Source: an uncultured Clostridia bacterium
GTDB lineage: Bacteria > Bacillota_A > Clostridia > Christensenellales > Borkfalkiaceae
Reading direction: 5' to 3'
NCBI GenBank assembly: GCA_934292955.1
Contig: CAKQXZ010000032.1
Coordinates: 1 to 23,690 of the forward strand
Length of the DNA stretch: 23,690 bases
Positions 7,742-15,989 of this stretch are shown piece after piece. The notes under the pieces are model-generated. The model ran no database searches and was not told where the DNA came from. It saw nothing but the letters and a program-made list of their open reading frames with translations. Position 1 is the stretch's first letter; every line of letters begins with the position of its first letter. The translations under genes and the position numbers were made by a program.

Positions 7742-9199
7742 ATGATGAAGAAAAACGTTTTCAGAACAATAATTTGCTTTATTTTATGTATCGTGACGGC
7801 TGTCGCGTTATGCGCCTGCTCGCCCAAAAATCCGGATAATCCCGATAAAAACAAATGGTGGACGACCGAAGGCGAACTTGAAAAAGACGCGGACGGCAAA
7901 GTCGTATTCAAAAACGTGAGCGTAAAACTCGAAACGGTAGTAGCGGGCGACGATAAAGACGCTTTTAATATGCTCGTACAAAAGTTTAACCGCGAATACA
8001 ACGGAAAAATCCGCGTAAACGTAACGAATACCGGGCAAGGCGAGTACGAACGCGACGTTGCCGCCAAAATTACGCAAAACAGCAACGCGCCCGACCTTAT
8101 CATGTCGCACCAGAAGTCGCATAAAAACTTTGCCGATAACAAACTTATCCAGCCTTTGAACGAGGCAATGGAAAAAAGCGGTATAAAAATAGAAGCGAAG
8201 GATTACGCCGACGGGCTTGCAAAATATATGTCGGCAGGTTACGACGATTATACTTTCAGCGTACCCGTTGACTGCCAGAGCCTCGTAGTTTTCTACAACA
8301 AAAAACTGCTTGCTTCGTTAAACATGCAACTTCCCACGAACAGAAAAGAACTTTTTGCGGTTTGCAAAGCCTTTAAGGACAAATACAACAAATCCGCCAT
8401 CGCATGGGCTACGGGTGAACACTATTTTACCAACTACGTATATCTCAGCGCGATACTTCAGAACGGCGCGTCGCTTTACGACGAAAAAACTTATCTTGCC
8501 ACCTGGTACGACGACGAAACGAATCGTAACGCTATAAGAAACGCAAGCGAATCTTTCCGTGAATTGTTCAAACTCGCTTACGCGACTTTTGCCGAAGGAA
8601 AATCCTCGGCGCTTACGGGCTTTATGGGCGGAAACAGATTGTTCTACGTTGTAGAGCCGTGGGATATGAGTAACCTCGTTTATAGTTTTGCCGCAAGTCA
8701 GAACGTAAGCGAAACCGAATTGATGAGAGATACTCTCGGCGGAACGAGTTTTGAAGGTTGGTTTGCCATGGAAGATACCGATAAGCCGTACAAAAATCAC
8801 ATATACGGCGACAGCCATTTCTTCGCAATGTCCAAAACGGTTACAGATATAAACAAAAAAGCCGCTATTTTAGAGTTTATAAAATGGTTTACGTCCCGTG
8901 CGGACGTCGGCGTCGAATGGGCGAAGGCGGGGCATATAAGCGCGTCTAAAATCATTTCGGCAAACCTTGAATATTCTCAATCGGATTACGTTGCAAACTT
9001 CATCGGTAAATTTTATCCCGACATCGATAACTTCTGTTGCATAGGTTCGACGCCTCATTACGCGGCAATCGTAGATAACCTGAAAGCAATATTCGCCGAT
9101 ACCGTAGACAGAAGCGATAATCATACGGAAGAGAGCGATTTTTCTACCATAAGACAGAAACAGGAAGCCGCGAATAACAGCATCAGTTTCTTCGGTTAA
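7742..9199 (+). CDS. Second sugar-type solute-binding lipoprotein
   Basis: A 485-residue SBP family 1 lipoprotein with a signal peptide ending LCAC (Cys26; Cys at -2 is unusual in a lipobox). AGGAGG (7731-7736) lies 5 bases before the first ATG; a second ATG three bases on (7745) is better spaced and could be the true start. The mature protein has typical binding-protein blocks: FNMLVQKFNREYNGKIRVNV, APDLIMSHQKSHKNFADNKL, SVPVDCQSLVVFYNKKLL and FIKWFTSRADVGVEWAKAGH. It lies directly before the permease genes (14-bp gap), so it is the classical partner of this importer. The upstream SBP at 3915 shares the fold but not the InlB repeats, giving two receptors for one transporter. Confidence 0.88.
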   Translation: MMKKNVFRTIICFILCIVTAVALCACSPKNPDNPDKNKWWTTEGELEKDADGKVVFKNVSVKLETVVAGDDKDAFNMLVQKFNREYNGKIRVNVTNTGQGEYERDVAAKITQNSNAPDLIMSHQKSHKNFADNKLIQPLNEAMEKSGIKIEAKDYADGLAKYMSAGYDDYTFSVPVDCQSLVVFYNKKLLASLNMQLPTNRKELFAVCKAFKDKYNKSAIAWATGEHYFTNYVYLSAILQNGASLYDEKTYLATWYDDETNRNAIRNASESFRELFKLAYATFAEGKSSALTGFMGGNRLFYVVEPWDMSNLVYSFAASQNVSETELMRDTLGGTSFEGWFAMEDTDKPYKNHIYGDSHFFAMSKTVTDINKKAAILEFIKWFTSRADVGVEWAKAGHISASKIISANLEYSQSDYVANFIGKFYPDIDNFCCIGSTPHYAAIVDNLKAIFADTVDRSDNHTEESDFSTIRQKQEAANNSISFFG

Positions 9200-9213
9200 A
9201 AAAGGTGGCTTAA

Positions 9214-10260
9214 ATGATAGACTCAACGTTAAAAATCAAACAACAAAAGGCTCGTAAAAGAAAAGAGGCGCTTCTTGCGCTTCTTTTGATGAGCCCTTTT
9301 TTGGTTGTGTTTCTGGTTTTCACGGTAATTCCGTTTATTATGGGCTTCGTATTCAGTTTTATGAGTTACAATCCCTATCTTCCGGAAGGCAATAAGTTTG
9401 TCGGCTTAAAAAACTATCTGATTATACTCGATTTTAACCATCCCATTTCCAAAACCTTCTGGGACAGTTTCCTCACGATGTTCCTTTTTGACGCCGTGGC
9501 GGTACCGCTTCTTATCGTAATACCTCTCGTTTTCGCTTATTTTATCAATATGCATCCGCCGGGGTATAAACTGTTCAGGGCTATCGTTTATCTGCCGAGC
9601 ATAGTTTCGGTAACGATAGTCGGTATCATTTTCGGCAATATGTTCAAAGGCGACGAAACGGGGCTTATCAACGCGCTTTTCGGCGTAAAAGTAGAATGGC
9701 TTGCGGGAAAGCCCTGGCAAGGCGATACGTTAAGGTGGGTGGTTATGCTTATTGCAAGTATCTGGTGGCAAACGGGTACGAACTTCGTTATTTTTTCGGG
9801 CGCACTGAGAGACGTTCCGAAATCTCTTTACGAAGCGTGCGAAATGGACGGAGGAAACCGCTTTCAGCGTATCGTAACCGTAACTTTGCCGAATATCCGC
9901 CCCGCAATAAACGTGTGCTTGTTCAATACTCTTATAGGGTATCTTAATCTGTACGCGCAACCGTACGTGTTAAATACTTACGAAAACGAAAATATTTTCG
10001 TCGCGCCCATGATGTTTATACAAAAATACCTTATGGGCGGCATGTCTTACGCCAAACAGACGGGCTATCTGTGCGCGGCGGCTATCGTTTTCGGGCTTAT
10101 AGTGCTTGTTTTCAGCGTTATAGAACGTAAAGTGACCGCGCCGAGGCGCAAAAAGACGCGTTACACTCAGATGTGCAGAAGTTTCGTTAAAAATACCGCC
10201 GTGCTTGACGGAGCGGGCGTAAACGCCGCAATATCAACCGAGGAGGTGCGGGATGATTGA
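9214..10260 (+). CDS. Sugar ABC transporter permease, MalF/UgpA type
   Basis: A 348-residue inner-membrane permease. A basic N-terminus precedes the first membrane segment (ALLALLLMSPFLVVFLVFTV), and further hydrophobic segments follow at about 90-120, 128-150, 175-197, 230-252 and 285-310. The cytoplasmic EAA loop that docks on the ATPase is visible at about 206-230 (YEACEMDGGNRFQRIV followed by TLPNIRP). The C-terminal tail of about 40 residues after the last segment is longer than usual and basic at first (RKKTRYTQM). The start is preceded by AAAGGTGG. Its stop overlaps the next gene by 8 nt, indicating translational coupling. It should pair with the 10253 product and transport the oligosaccharide bound by the upstream lipoproteins. 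Confidence 0.93.
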   Translation: MIDSTLKIKQQKARKRKEALLALLLMSPFLVVFLVFTVIPFIMGFVFSFMSYNPYLPEGNKFVGLKNYLIILDFNHPISKTFWDSFLTMFLFDAVAVPLLIVIPLVFAYFINMHPPGYKLFRAIVYLPSIVSVTIVGIIFGNMFKGDETGLINALFGVKVEWLAGKPWQGDTLRWVVMLIASIWWQTGTNFVIFSGALRDVPKSLYEACEMDGGNRFQRIVTVTLPNIRPAINVCLFNTLIGYLNLYAQPYVLNTYENENIFVAPMMFIQKYLMGGMSYAKQTGYLCAAAIVFGLIVLVFSVIERKVTAPRRKKTRYTQMCRSFVKNTAVLDGAGVNAAISTEEVRDD

Positions 10261-11173
10261 AAATAAACGTCGGCTGACTAAGTCCGAACTTACAAGACGC
10301 CGTGAAAAAATCGTATCCTTCGTCGTTATGTTCGTAATTTCGGCAATATGGGTACTACCTCTTATTTATATGGTAGGTACGTCTTTTAAATCCGATTTCG
10401 ACTTACAGACTCACCCGGAAAAATTATTCCCGTCCGACTGGAGCGAATGGACGCTGAAACATTATACGGGCTTTATCGTTCGCGAAGGCAAAATAGACAA
10501 TATGCCCGTATGGATGTTTAACTCTCTGTGGAGTACTCTCGCAACGGTTGCTCTTACGGTGGCGGTTGACCTTCTTACGGCGTACGCGGTGGTGTTTTTA
10601 CGCTTCAAGGGAAAAGACGCTATCGTAAAGTTTCTGCTCGTATGGATGGCTGTTCCGGGCGTTATAGGAACGGCGCCGTCCTTCGCAATATATTCGCGCA
10701 TACGTGGGGCGCTTAATATAACGAGCGACGTAGCGACGTACGCTTACATTTATATGTGGCTGATAGTGCCGGGTATTACGGGCATATTCAATATGCTTCT
10801 TATGCGCAACTTCTTTTTGTCCATACCCATGGATATAGTTGACAGCGCGAAAAGCGACGGCGCAAGCAGTATGGTTATATTCAGAAGAATAGTTTGCCCG
10901 CTTGCAAAATCCACCGTTATGCTGATAGTATTGTTTACTTTCACCGGCAGTTGGAACAGTCTTATGTGGCCGCAACTTTTACTGAGCGGTCAAAAATCTT
11001 ACTGGAATACTATTACCGTCGCGCTTACGGGTTATACGGGCGGCGGCGGGTGGTCGGCGACCGGCGTAGCCATGGCAACGAGCGTATTCGCTCTTATTCC
11101 CATAGTAATTATATTTATCATTACGCAAAACAAAATGATTGACGGGCTTGCGTCAACGGGGGTAAAAAGATGA
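10253..11173 (+). CDS. Sugar ABC transporter permease, MalG/UgpE type
   Basis: A 306-residue second permease of the carbohydrate importer. After a basic leader (RRLTKSELTRRREK) comes the typical MalG opening segment IVSFVVMFVISAIWVLPLIYMVGTSFK (split here only by family knowledge), and the predicted topology has six membrane segments. The EAA loop lies at about 196-220 (DSAKSDGASSMVIFRRIV, then CPLAKS). GAGGTG before the overlapping start (ATGATTGA) is a good ribosome binding site. The 3' end overlaps the ATPase gene by 4 nt (ATGA), so permease and ATPase are probably made in a coupled manner. Nothing in it departs from the family. Confidence 0.93.
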   Translation: MIENKRRLTKSELTRRREKIVSFVVMFVISAIWVLPLIYMVGTSFKSDFDLQTHPEKLFPSDWSEWTLKHYTGFIVREGKIDNMPVWMFNSLWSTLATVALTVAVDLLTAYAVVFLRFKGKDAIVKFLLVWMAVPGVIGTAPSFAIYSRIRGALNITSDVATYAYIYMWLIVPGITGIFNMLLMRNFFLSIPMDIVDSAKSDGASSMVIFRRIVCPLAKSTVMLIVLFTFTGSWNSLMWPQLLLSGQKSYWNTITVALTGYTGGGGWSATGVAMATSVFALIPIVIIFIITQNKMIDGLASTGVKR

Positions 11174-12894
11174 CAGAACAATTGATAAATAAACCGTTTT
11201 TAACATTACAACACCTCGAAAAGGTATATCCTAACGGCGAAAAAGCCGTGCACGACTTCAATCTGGACGTAAATAAACGTGATTTTATCGTAATTGTAGG
11301 ACCTTCCGGCTGCGGTAAAAGCACGACTTTGCGTATGATAGCGGGGCTTGAAGATATAACTTCGGGAGATATATTTCTTCTCGACGAACTTTTAAACTAC
11401 AAACCGAGCAACGAGCGTAAAATGGCGATAGTTTTCCAAAGTTACGCCTTGTATCCGCAGATGAACGTTTATCAGAACATTGCGTTTCCTCTTACCATAA
11501 ATACTTATCCCGTACCCGCGCGCAACAAAAAAGCCTACGTCGTATGGGAACAACTGCACGTATTCGATTCTTACGGCGTCGATGACCTTGTCAAAGTCGT
11601 ATCGTCGGTTAAAAGCGGTAAGGGAAGCGACGGCAGACACGCCGACGAATTATCTGCGTCTTTACGCATTTCCCCCGAGGCTGCGGGGAACCTCCTTAGC
11701 GGTTGCGAATCGGAAAGCAAAGCGGAAGAGTATCGGACTTTGCTCGGAATACAATTTGAAGAAATCAAAGCGCGCGCACGAGAAGAAGGCGAAATATTTG
11801 ACGACGAGTGTCGGTTGCTCGACGAAAACGGTGACATTATAACGGAAAACCGTAAACTTTTGCCGTACGAAATCCGTATTAAGGTTTTCGAGGCGGCTGA
11901 AAAGTTGGATATCGTGCCGTATCTCGATAAACTGCCGAAAGAACTTTCCGGCGGTCAGATGCAACGCGTTGCACTTGGGCGAGCGATAATCAAAAACGTT
12001 CCCATCTTTATGATGGACGAACCTTTATCCAACCTCGACGCCAAACTGCGTCTTACAATGCGCAGCGAAATCGTAAAATTACATAATAAAATAAACGCTA
12101 CCACAATTTACGTAACGCACGACCAGACCGAAGCCATGACCATGGCGACGCGTATAGTGGTTATGTCCCGCGGGTTTATTCAGCAAATCGGCACGCCCGA
12201 GGAAGTTTATAATCACCCCGACAATATTTTCGTCGCGCGCTTTATAGGTTCGCCCGCAATGAATATTTTCAGCGGCGAATATTCGCAAGACGACGCGAGT
12301 TTGAACGTTTGCGGGTTAAAATACGATCTGGGCGAAAATTTCCGCCTAAAACACGACGAATTTTACAGAGCGAAGATAAACGAGTTTAAGGCGTTTAAGG
12401 ATAACTTCGACGTAAAAGCGAAGGAAAGTATTCTTAAAATTTTGTCCGCAACGGGCGAAGCCAAGTACGACAAGCACTCCGTTCAGAAGAAAAAAACTAT
12501 GATCGGCGCGATAATTAAGTTGATAAGCCGTTTGAAAAAGAAGGACGAAAAAACCGACGAATTTGCCTTTGAACGCGAAATTTGTAGCAAAAAATTGTTG
12601 CAACTCGAAAAATGTCTGCAATCCTCGCACAACCTTACGATAGGCGTGCGTTCGGAGCGTATGCGTATAGAAAAAGTCAAAGACGCGACGGAGGTAGGAG
12701 CGATCGTTGCCTATCCCACCGTGTGCGAATTACTCGGCGGCGAATACAGCGTGCACTTCGATTTTTGCGGTAAGGATATGGTAGGTCGTTACGACGCGAA
12801 AGACAAAATTACCGTTTCAGACCGGATAGCGGTGTACTTTGACAAAGCAGATATGCAATTATTCGATCCTATTACGGGAGACGTTATAAGATGA
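11170..12894 (+). CDS. MalK/UgpC-type ABC transporter ATPase with two large insertions
   Basis: A 574-residue nucleotide-binding protein powering the adjacent permeases. Motifs are complete: Walker A GPSGCGKST (44-52), Q-loop Gln90 (VFQSYALYPQ), signature LSGGQ (259-263), Walker B FMMDEP with Asp283/Glu284, D-loop SNLDAK and H-loop His317. MalK-type proteins usually have about 350-370 residues. Here the Q-loop to signature distance is 169 residues against about 52 in E. coli MalK, so roughly 117 extra residues are inserted in the helical subdomain that contacts the permeases (about 125-235). A second insertion of about 80-90 residues (about 395-485, Lys-rich, with KKKTMIGAIIKLISRLKKK) lies inside the C-terminal TOBE regulatory domain, before IGVRSERM. 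The reading frame is intact across both. Coupled by ATGA overlaps to permease and regulator. The insertions may serve regulation, but I cannot assign a family to them. Confidence 0.9.
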   Translation: MTEQLINKPFLTLQHLEKVYPNGEKAVHDFNLDVNKRDFIVIVGPSGCGKSTTLRMIAGLEDITSGDIFLLDELLNYKPSNERKMAIVFQSYALYPQMNVYQNIAFPLTINTYPVPARNKKAYVVWEQLHVFDSYGVDDLVKVVSSVKSGKGSDGRHADELSASLRISPEAAGNLLSGCESESKAEEYRTLLGIQFEEIKARAREEGEIFDDECRLLDENGDIITENRKLLPYEIRIKVFEAAEKLDIVPYLDKLPKELSGGQMQRVALGRAIIKNVPIFMMDEPLSNLDAKLRLTMRSEIVKLHNKINATTIYVTHDQTEAMTMATRIVVMSRGFIQQIGTPEEVYNHPDNIFVARFIGSPAMNIFSGEYSQDDASLNVCGLKYDLGENFRLKHDEFYRAKINEFKAFKDNFDVKAKESILKILSATGEAKYDKHSVQKKKTMIGAIIKLISRLKKKDEKTDEFAFEREICSKKLLQLEKCLQSSHNLTIGVRSERMRIEKVKDATEVGAIVAYPTVCELLGGEYSVHFDFCGKDMVGRYDAKDKITVSDRIAVYFDKADMQLFDPITGDVIR

Positions 12895-13868
12895 GTAAAA
12901 ACGTAAGCCTGAAAGCCATTGCTTCCGCTCTCGGCGTTTCGATAAACACGGTGTCGCACGCTTTGCGCGACATGGACGATATTTCGGACGCAATGAAAAG
13001 CAAAGTTCGTAAAACCGCGATAGAGATGGGTTATATGCCCAACCACGTTGCGCAAATGATGAAAACCGACGAACGCGCCGTAGTGGGAGTTTACGTGGAA
13101 GGCTTTTCCAATTTATATTTTAATACGCTTAACGAGGAACTCAGAAAACTGGTTTTTGAAAGAGAAGACTACTCGTTGGTATTTTTGTGCTGGCCGCAGT
13201 TTAACGTGGAAGTTATAAAGCAATGCGTCCTTCAACGCGTCGATTTACTTATTTGCTTTGCGGAGATAGACGAAAAAACGGCGGATTTCGCAAGACTTAA
13301 CAATATAAAAATAGTTTGCGTAGGAAGTTTTACGAACCCCGAAAACCGTTACGATCACGTTTGCGTTGACGACGAATGCGGTTGTAAACTCGTTGCGCGA
13401 TATCTTTTTAATCCGTATTATAACGGCGAATACGTTTACGTAGGCACGTTTCACGAATTTCACGAAATGCGCAGCGGGTACTTTTCGCAAGAACTCGTTT
13501 CGTTGCAAAAAGACGTCGTAATTATCAATTACGGTCTTGAAACGGAGGATGTTTCGGAAATTTGCCGTAGAATAGACAACGGCTGTCGTAAAATATTCTG
13601 TTTCAACGACGAATACGCGTACAGGCTACTCGAAGAACTCGATAAGCATTATACGGACGTAAGAAGGCTTTATCCCGATCTGGATATCGTCGGCTTCGAC
13701 GGGTTGGGACGGTACGTACACGGACTGAGGCGAATACCTACCGTAAAAATAGATTACGAGCAGTTTGCAAAAACAATATACGGCGTGGTGGAAGAACGCC
13801 TCAATAACCCCAAAGCGCCCGTTAAAAAAGTCGTTCTGCCCGTAACTTTGTATCGCGGCATAGGCTGA
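12891..13868 (+). CDS. LacI-family transcriptional regulator
   Basis: A 325-residue cytoplasmic regulator. The LacI-type helix-turn-helix is at residues 5-50 (SLKAIASALGVSINTVSHAL), followed by the hinge region (MGYMPNHVAQMM) and a periplasmic-binding-protein-like effector domain from about 62 (AVVGVYVEGFSNLYFNTLNE, then a C-terminal DLDIVGFDGLGRYVHG block typical of the family). The gene overlaps the ATPase gene by ATGA, so regulator and transporter are produced together. By position it is expected to control the 1366-18026 operon in response to a sugar. The repeated palindrome CATTAAACTTAATG in front of P1 and P2 is a candidate site, although its AC centre lacks the central CG common in LacI-family operators. 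Confidence 0.9.
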   Translation: MSKNVSLKAIASALGVSINTVSHALRDMDDISDAMKSKVRKTAIEMGYMPNHVAQMMKTDERAVVGVYVEGFSNLYFNTLNEELRKLVFEREDYSLVFLCWPQFNVEVIKQCVLQRVDLLICFAEIDEKTADFARLNNIKIVCVGSFTNPENRYDHVCVDDECGCKLVARYLFNPYYNGEYVYVGTFHEFHEMRSGYFSQELVSLQKDVVIINYGLETEDVSEICRRIDNGCRKIFCFNDEYAYRLLEELDKHYTDVRRLYPDLDIVGFDGLGRYVHGLRRIPTVKIDYEQFAKTIYGVVEERLNNPKAPVKKVVLPVTLYRGIG

Positions 13869-13956
13869 TTTAACCGAAAAACCGACGCAAGGGCGGGATA
13901 TCTTGCAAAACACCCGAAAAACCAAGCATCGTTACTCTAAGTAAAAGGAATTTGTT

Positions 13957-15987
13957 ATGAAAGTAAAATTATCCGACCTTTCGGTCGAACAAAAAATAAA
14001 ATTGCTTGCCGGCAAGGATTGTTGGCATACCGAAGACCTTGACGGATTGTTATATTGCGTTCGCGTATCCGACGGCCCTCTTGGGGTTCGGTATTGCGCG
14101 CCCGACGAAAACGACAATATGCACGATTTGCCGTCCGTGGCGTATCCTTCGGCGACCGTTCTCGCGCAGACGTGGGACGCCGATTTGGCTTACCGGACGG
14201 GTGAGGCTCTCGCCGACGACTGTATCGAACGCAACGTTGACGTATTGCTCGCGCCCGGCGTGAACATAAAACGCACCCCCATGTGCGGTCGTAATTTCGA
14301 ATATTTTTCGGAAGATCCTTACGTTGCGGGTACTTTTGCCGAACGTTATATAGAAGGGATTCAGGATCATCACGTGGGGACGTCGCTGAAACATTACTGC
14401 TGTAACAATCTCGAAGTGGGACGGCTCTGGACGTCGAGCGAAGTTGACGAACGTACTCTCAGGGAAATTTACGTTCGCGCTTTTGAAATCGCTTTAAAAG
14501 CCGATCCGTGGTGCGTAATGAGCAGTTACAATGCGGTTAACGGCGTTCGCATGTCGCAAAACGGCAAAATGAACTCGCTTTTGAGAAACGCGCTGTGGAA
14601 GCGTAACGGTACGATAATTTCCGACTGGGACGCCGTTAAAGACCACACCGCGGCGGTAAAAGCGGGGCTTGATATCGAAATGCCTTATTCGTTGAAAGGC
14701 TATGAAAATCTTAAACTCGCCTTTGAAGAAGGGCGTATTACCGAAGAGGAAATAGACGCATGCGTCGAACGCGTTCTGGCGTTTATAGAAAAAGCGGAAA
14801 GAGAAAGCAAATTACGCAAGGTTTCAACGACGGTGGAGCAACGCTTGTCTTGCGCCGAGCGCGTCGCCGAAGAGGGCGTGGTGCTTCTTAAAAACAACGG
14901 CGTATTACCTATTTCTAACGGAAAAAGCGTTGCAATCGGTTGCGAACACATAGGCGAATATTTCAGCGGCGGCGGTTCTTCGAGAGTGGTTCCCACGCAA
15001 AAACCCGATTATCTCGATAAAACGCTCGCAAAGGCTCTGCCCGACTCGAAAATCACGATACATGCTTCCTGGTCTGTGGGCGACGAGCAGTTTTTAGAAT
15101 CGGTAAATTCCGCCTTAAACGCAGACGTTGCGATAGTTATAGCGGGGTTTTACGACACCGAAGGTGACGACAGGGCGGATCGTATGCGCCTTAACGACAA
15201 TCAGGAAAGGCTTATTCTTCGCACCGCCGAGCAGAACCCGAACACCGTGGTTATACTGCATTGCGGTTCGGTAATAGATATGTCCGAATGGATAGATAAA
15301 GTAGCCGCGGTTATTTATGCCGGTTACGCGGGCGAACGCGGGCATCACGCGTTGGCGAATATTTTGTCCGGTAAGGTTAATCCGAGCGGTAAACTTACCG
15401 AAACTTACGCTTTATCCCGCTATCTTTACCCGTCGGAAAACACTTTTGCAAACCACATGGTAAACCGTTATTCGGAAGGGCTGGACGTAGGATATCGCTA
15501 TTTTGACAGACATCCCGAAGAAATTGCTTTCCCGTTCGGCTTCGGGTTAAGTTACTCGACGTTTGAAATGAGTAATTTAAACGTAACCGAAAACCCCGAA
15601 AAAGAGCAATGGATAGTTTCGGTGGACGTTAAGAACGCGTCCGATACCGAAGGCGCCGAAGTGGTACAGGTTTACGTTTCGGAACCGCAGGCGGCGGTAT
15701 ATCGTCCCGTTAAAGAGTTAAAAGGCTTTAAAAAGGTCAGACTTTCGGCGGGGCAGACGAAAACGGTAAAAATCACACTCGATAAACAGTCTTTCGCTTA
15801 CTATTCGGTTATTTTCGACGATTGGACCGTAAACGGCGGTACGTTTGAAATTAAAGTCGGCAACAGCAGCCGTAACGTTTTACTTACGAAACGAATAAAT
15901 ATTCAAGCAAAACAACCGTTATCGATCTTTTCGTCGCAATCGGAAAAATCAAAAGAAACGAAAGAAAACGCAAGAAGGAGAAGTTAA
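13957..15987 (+). CDS. Glycoside hydrolase family 3 enzyme, cytoplasmic
   Basis: A 676-residue GH3 enzyme without signal peptide. The N-terminal TIM-barrel domain contains VSDGPLGVRY, LLAPGVNIKRTPMCGRNFEY, SEDPYVAG and SLKHYCCNN. The catalytic nucleophile is Asp223 in IISDWDAV. The second alpha/beta sandwich domain begins near 305 (AEEGVVLLKNNGVLPIS), and a fibronectin-III-like domain closes the protein (VVQVYVSEPQAAVYRPVKEL to about 640). A short Lys/Ser-rich tail follows. GH3 members act on terminal beta-linked glucose, xylose, arabinose or GlcNAc residues; this domain order is typical of beta-glucosidases and beta-xylosidases, but the exact sugar is not readable here. It probably degrades imported oligosaccharides. 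AAAGGA lies 7 bases before ATG; the 88-bp gap after the regulator holds no clear promoter. Confidence 0.92.
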   Translation: MKVKLSDLSVEQKIKLLAGKDCWHTEDLDGLLYCVRVSDGPLGVRYCAPDENDNMHDLPSVAYPSATVLAQTWDADLAYRTGEALADDCIERNVDVLLAPGVNIKRTPMCGRNFEYFSEDPYVAGTFAERYIEGIQDHHVGTSLKHYCCNNLEVGRLWTSSEVDERTLREIYVRAFEIALKADPWCVMSSYNAVNGVRMSQNGKMNSLLRNALWKRNGTIISDWDAVKDHTAAVKAGLDIEMPYSLKGYENLKLAFEEGRITEEEIDACVERVLAFIEKAERESKLRKVSTTVEQRLSCAERVAEEGVVLLKNNGVLPISNGKSVAIGCEHIGEYFSGGGSSRVVPTQKPDYLDKTLAKALPDSKITIHASWSVGDEQFLESVNSALNADVAIVIAGFYDTEGDDRADRMRLNDNQERLILRTAEQNPNTVVILHCGSVIDMSEWIDKVAAVIYAGYAGERGHHALANILSGKVNPSGKLTETYALSRYLYPSENTFANHMVNRYSEGLDVGYRYFDRHPEEIAFPFGFGLSYSTFEMSNLNVTENPEKEQWIVSVDVKNASDTEGAEVVQVYVSEPQAAVYRPVKELKGFKKVRLSAGQTKTVKITLDKQSFAYYSVIFDDWTVNGGTFEIKVGNSSRNVLLTKRINIQAKQPLSIFSSQSEKSKETKENARRRS

Positions 15988-15989
15988 TT

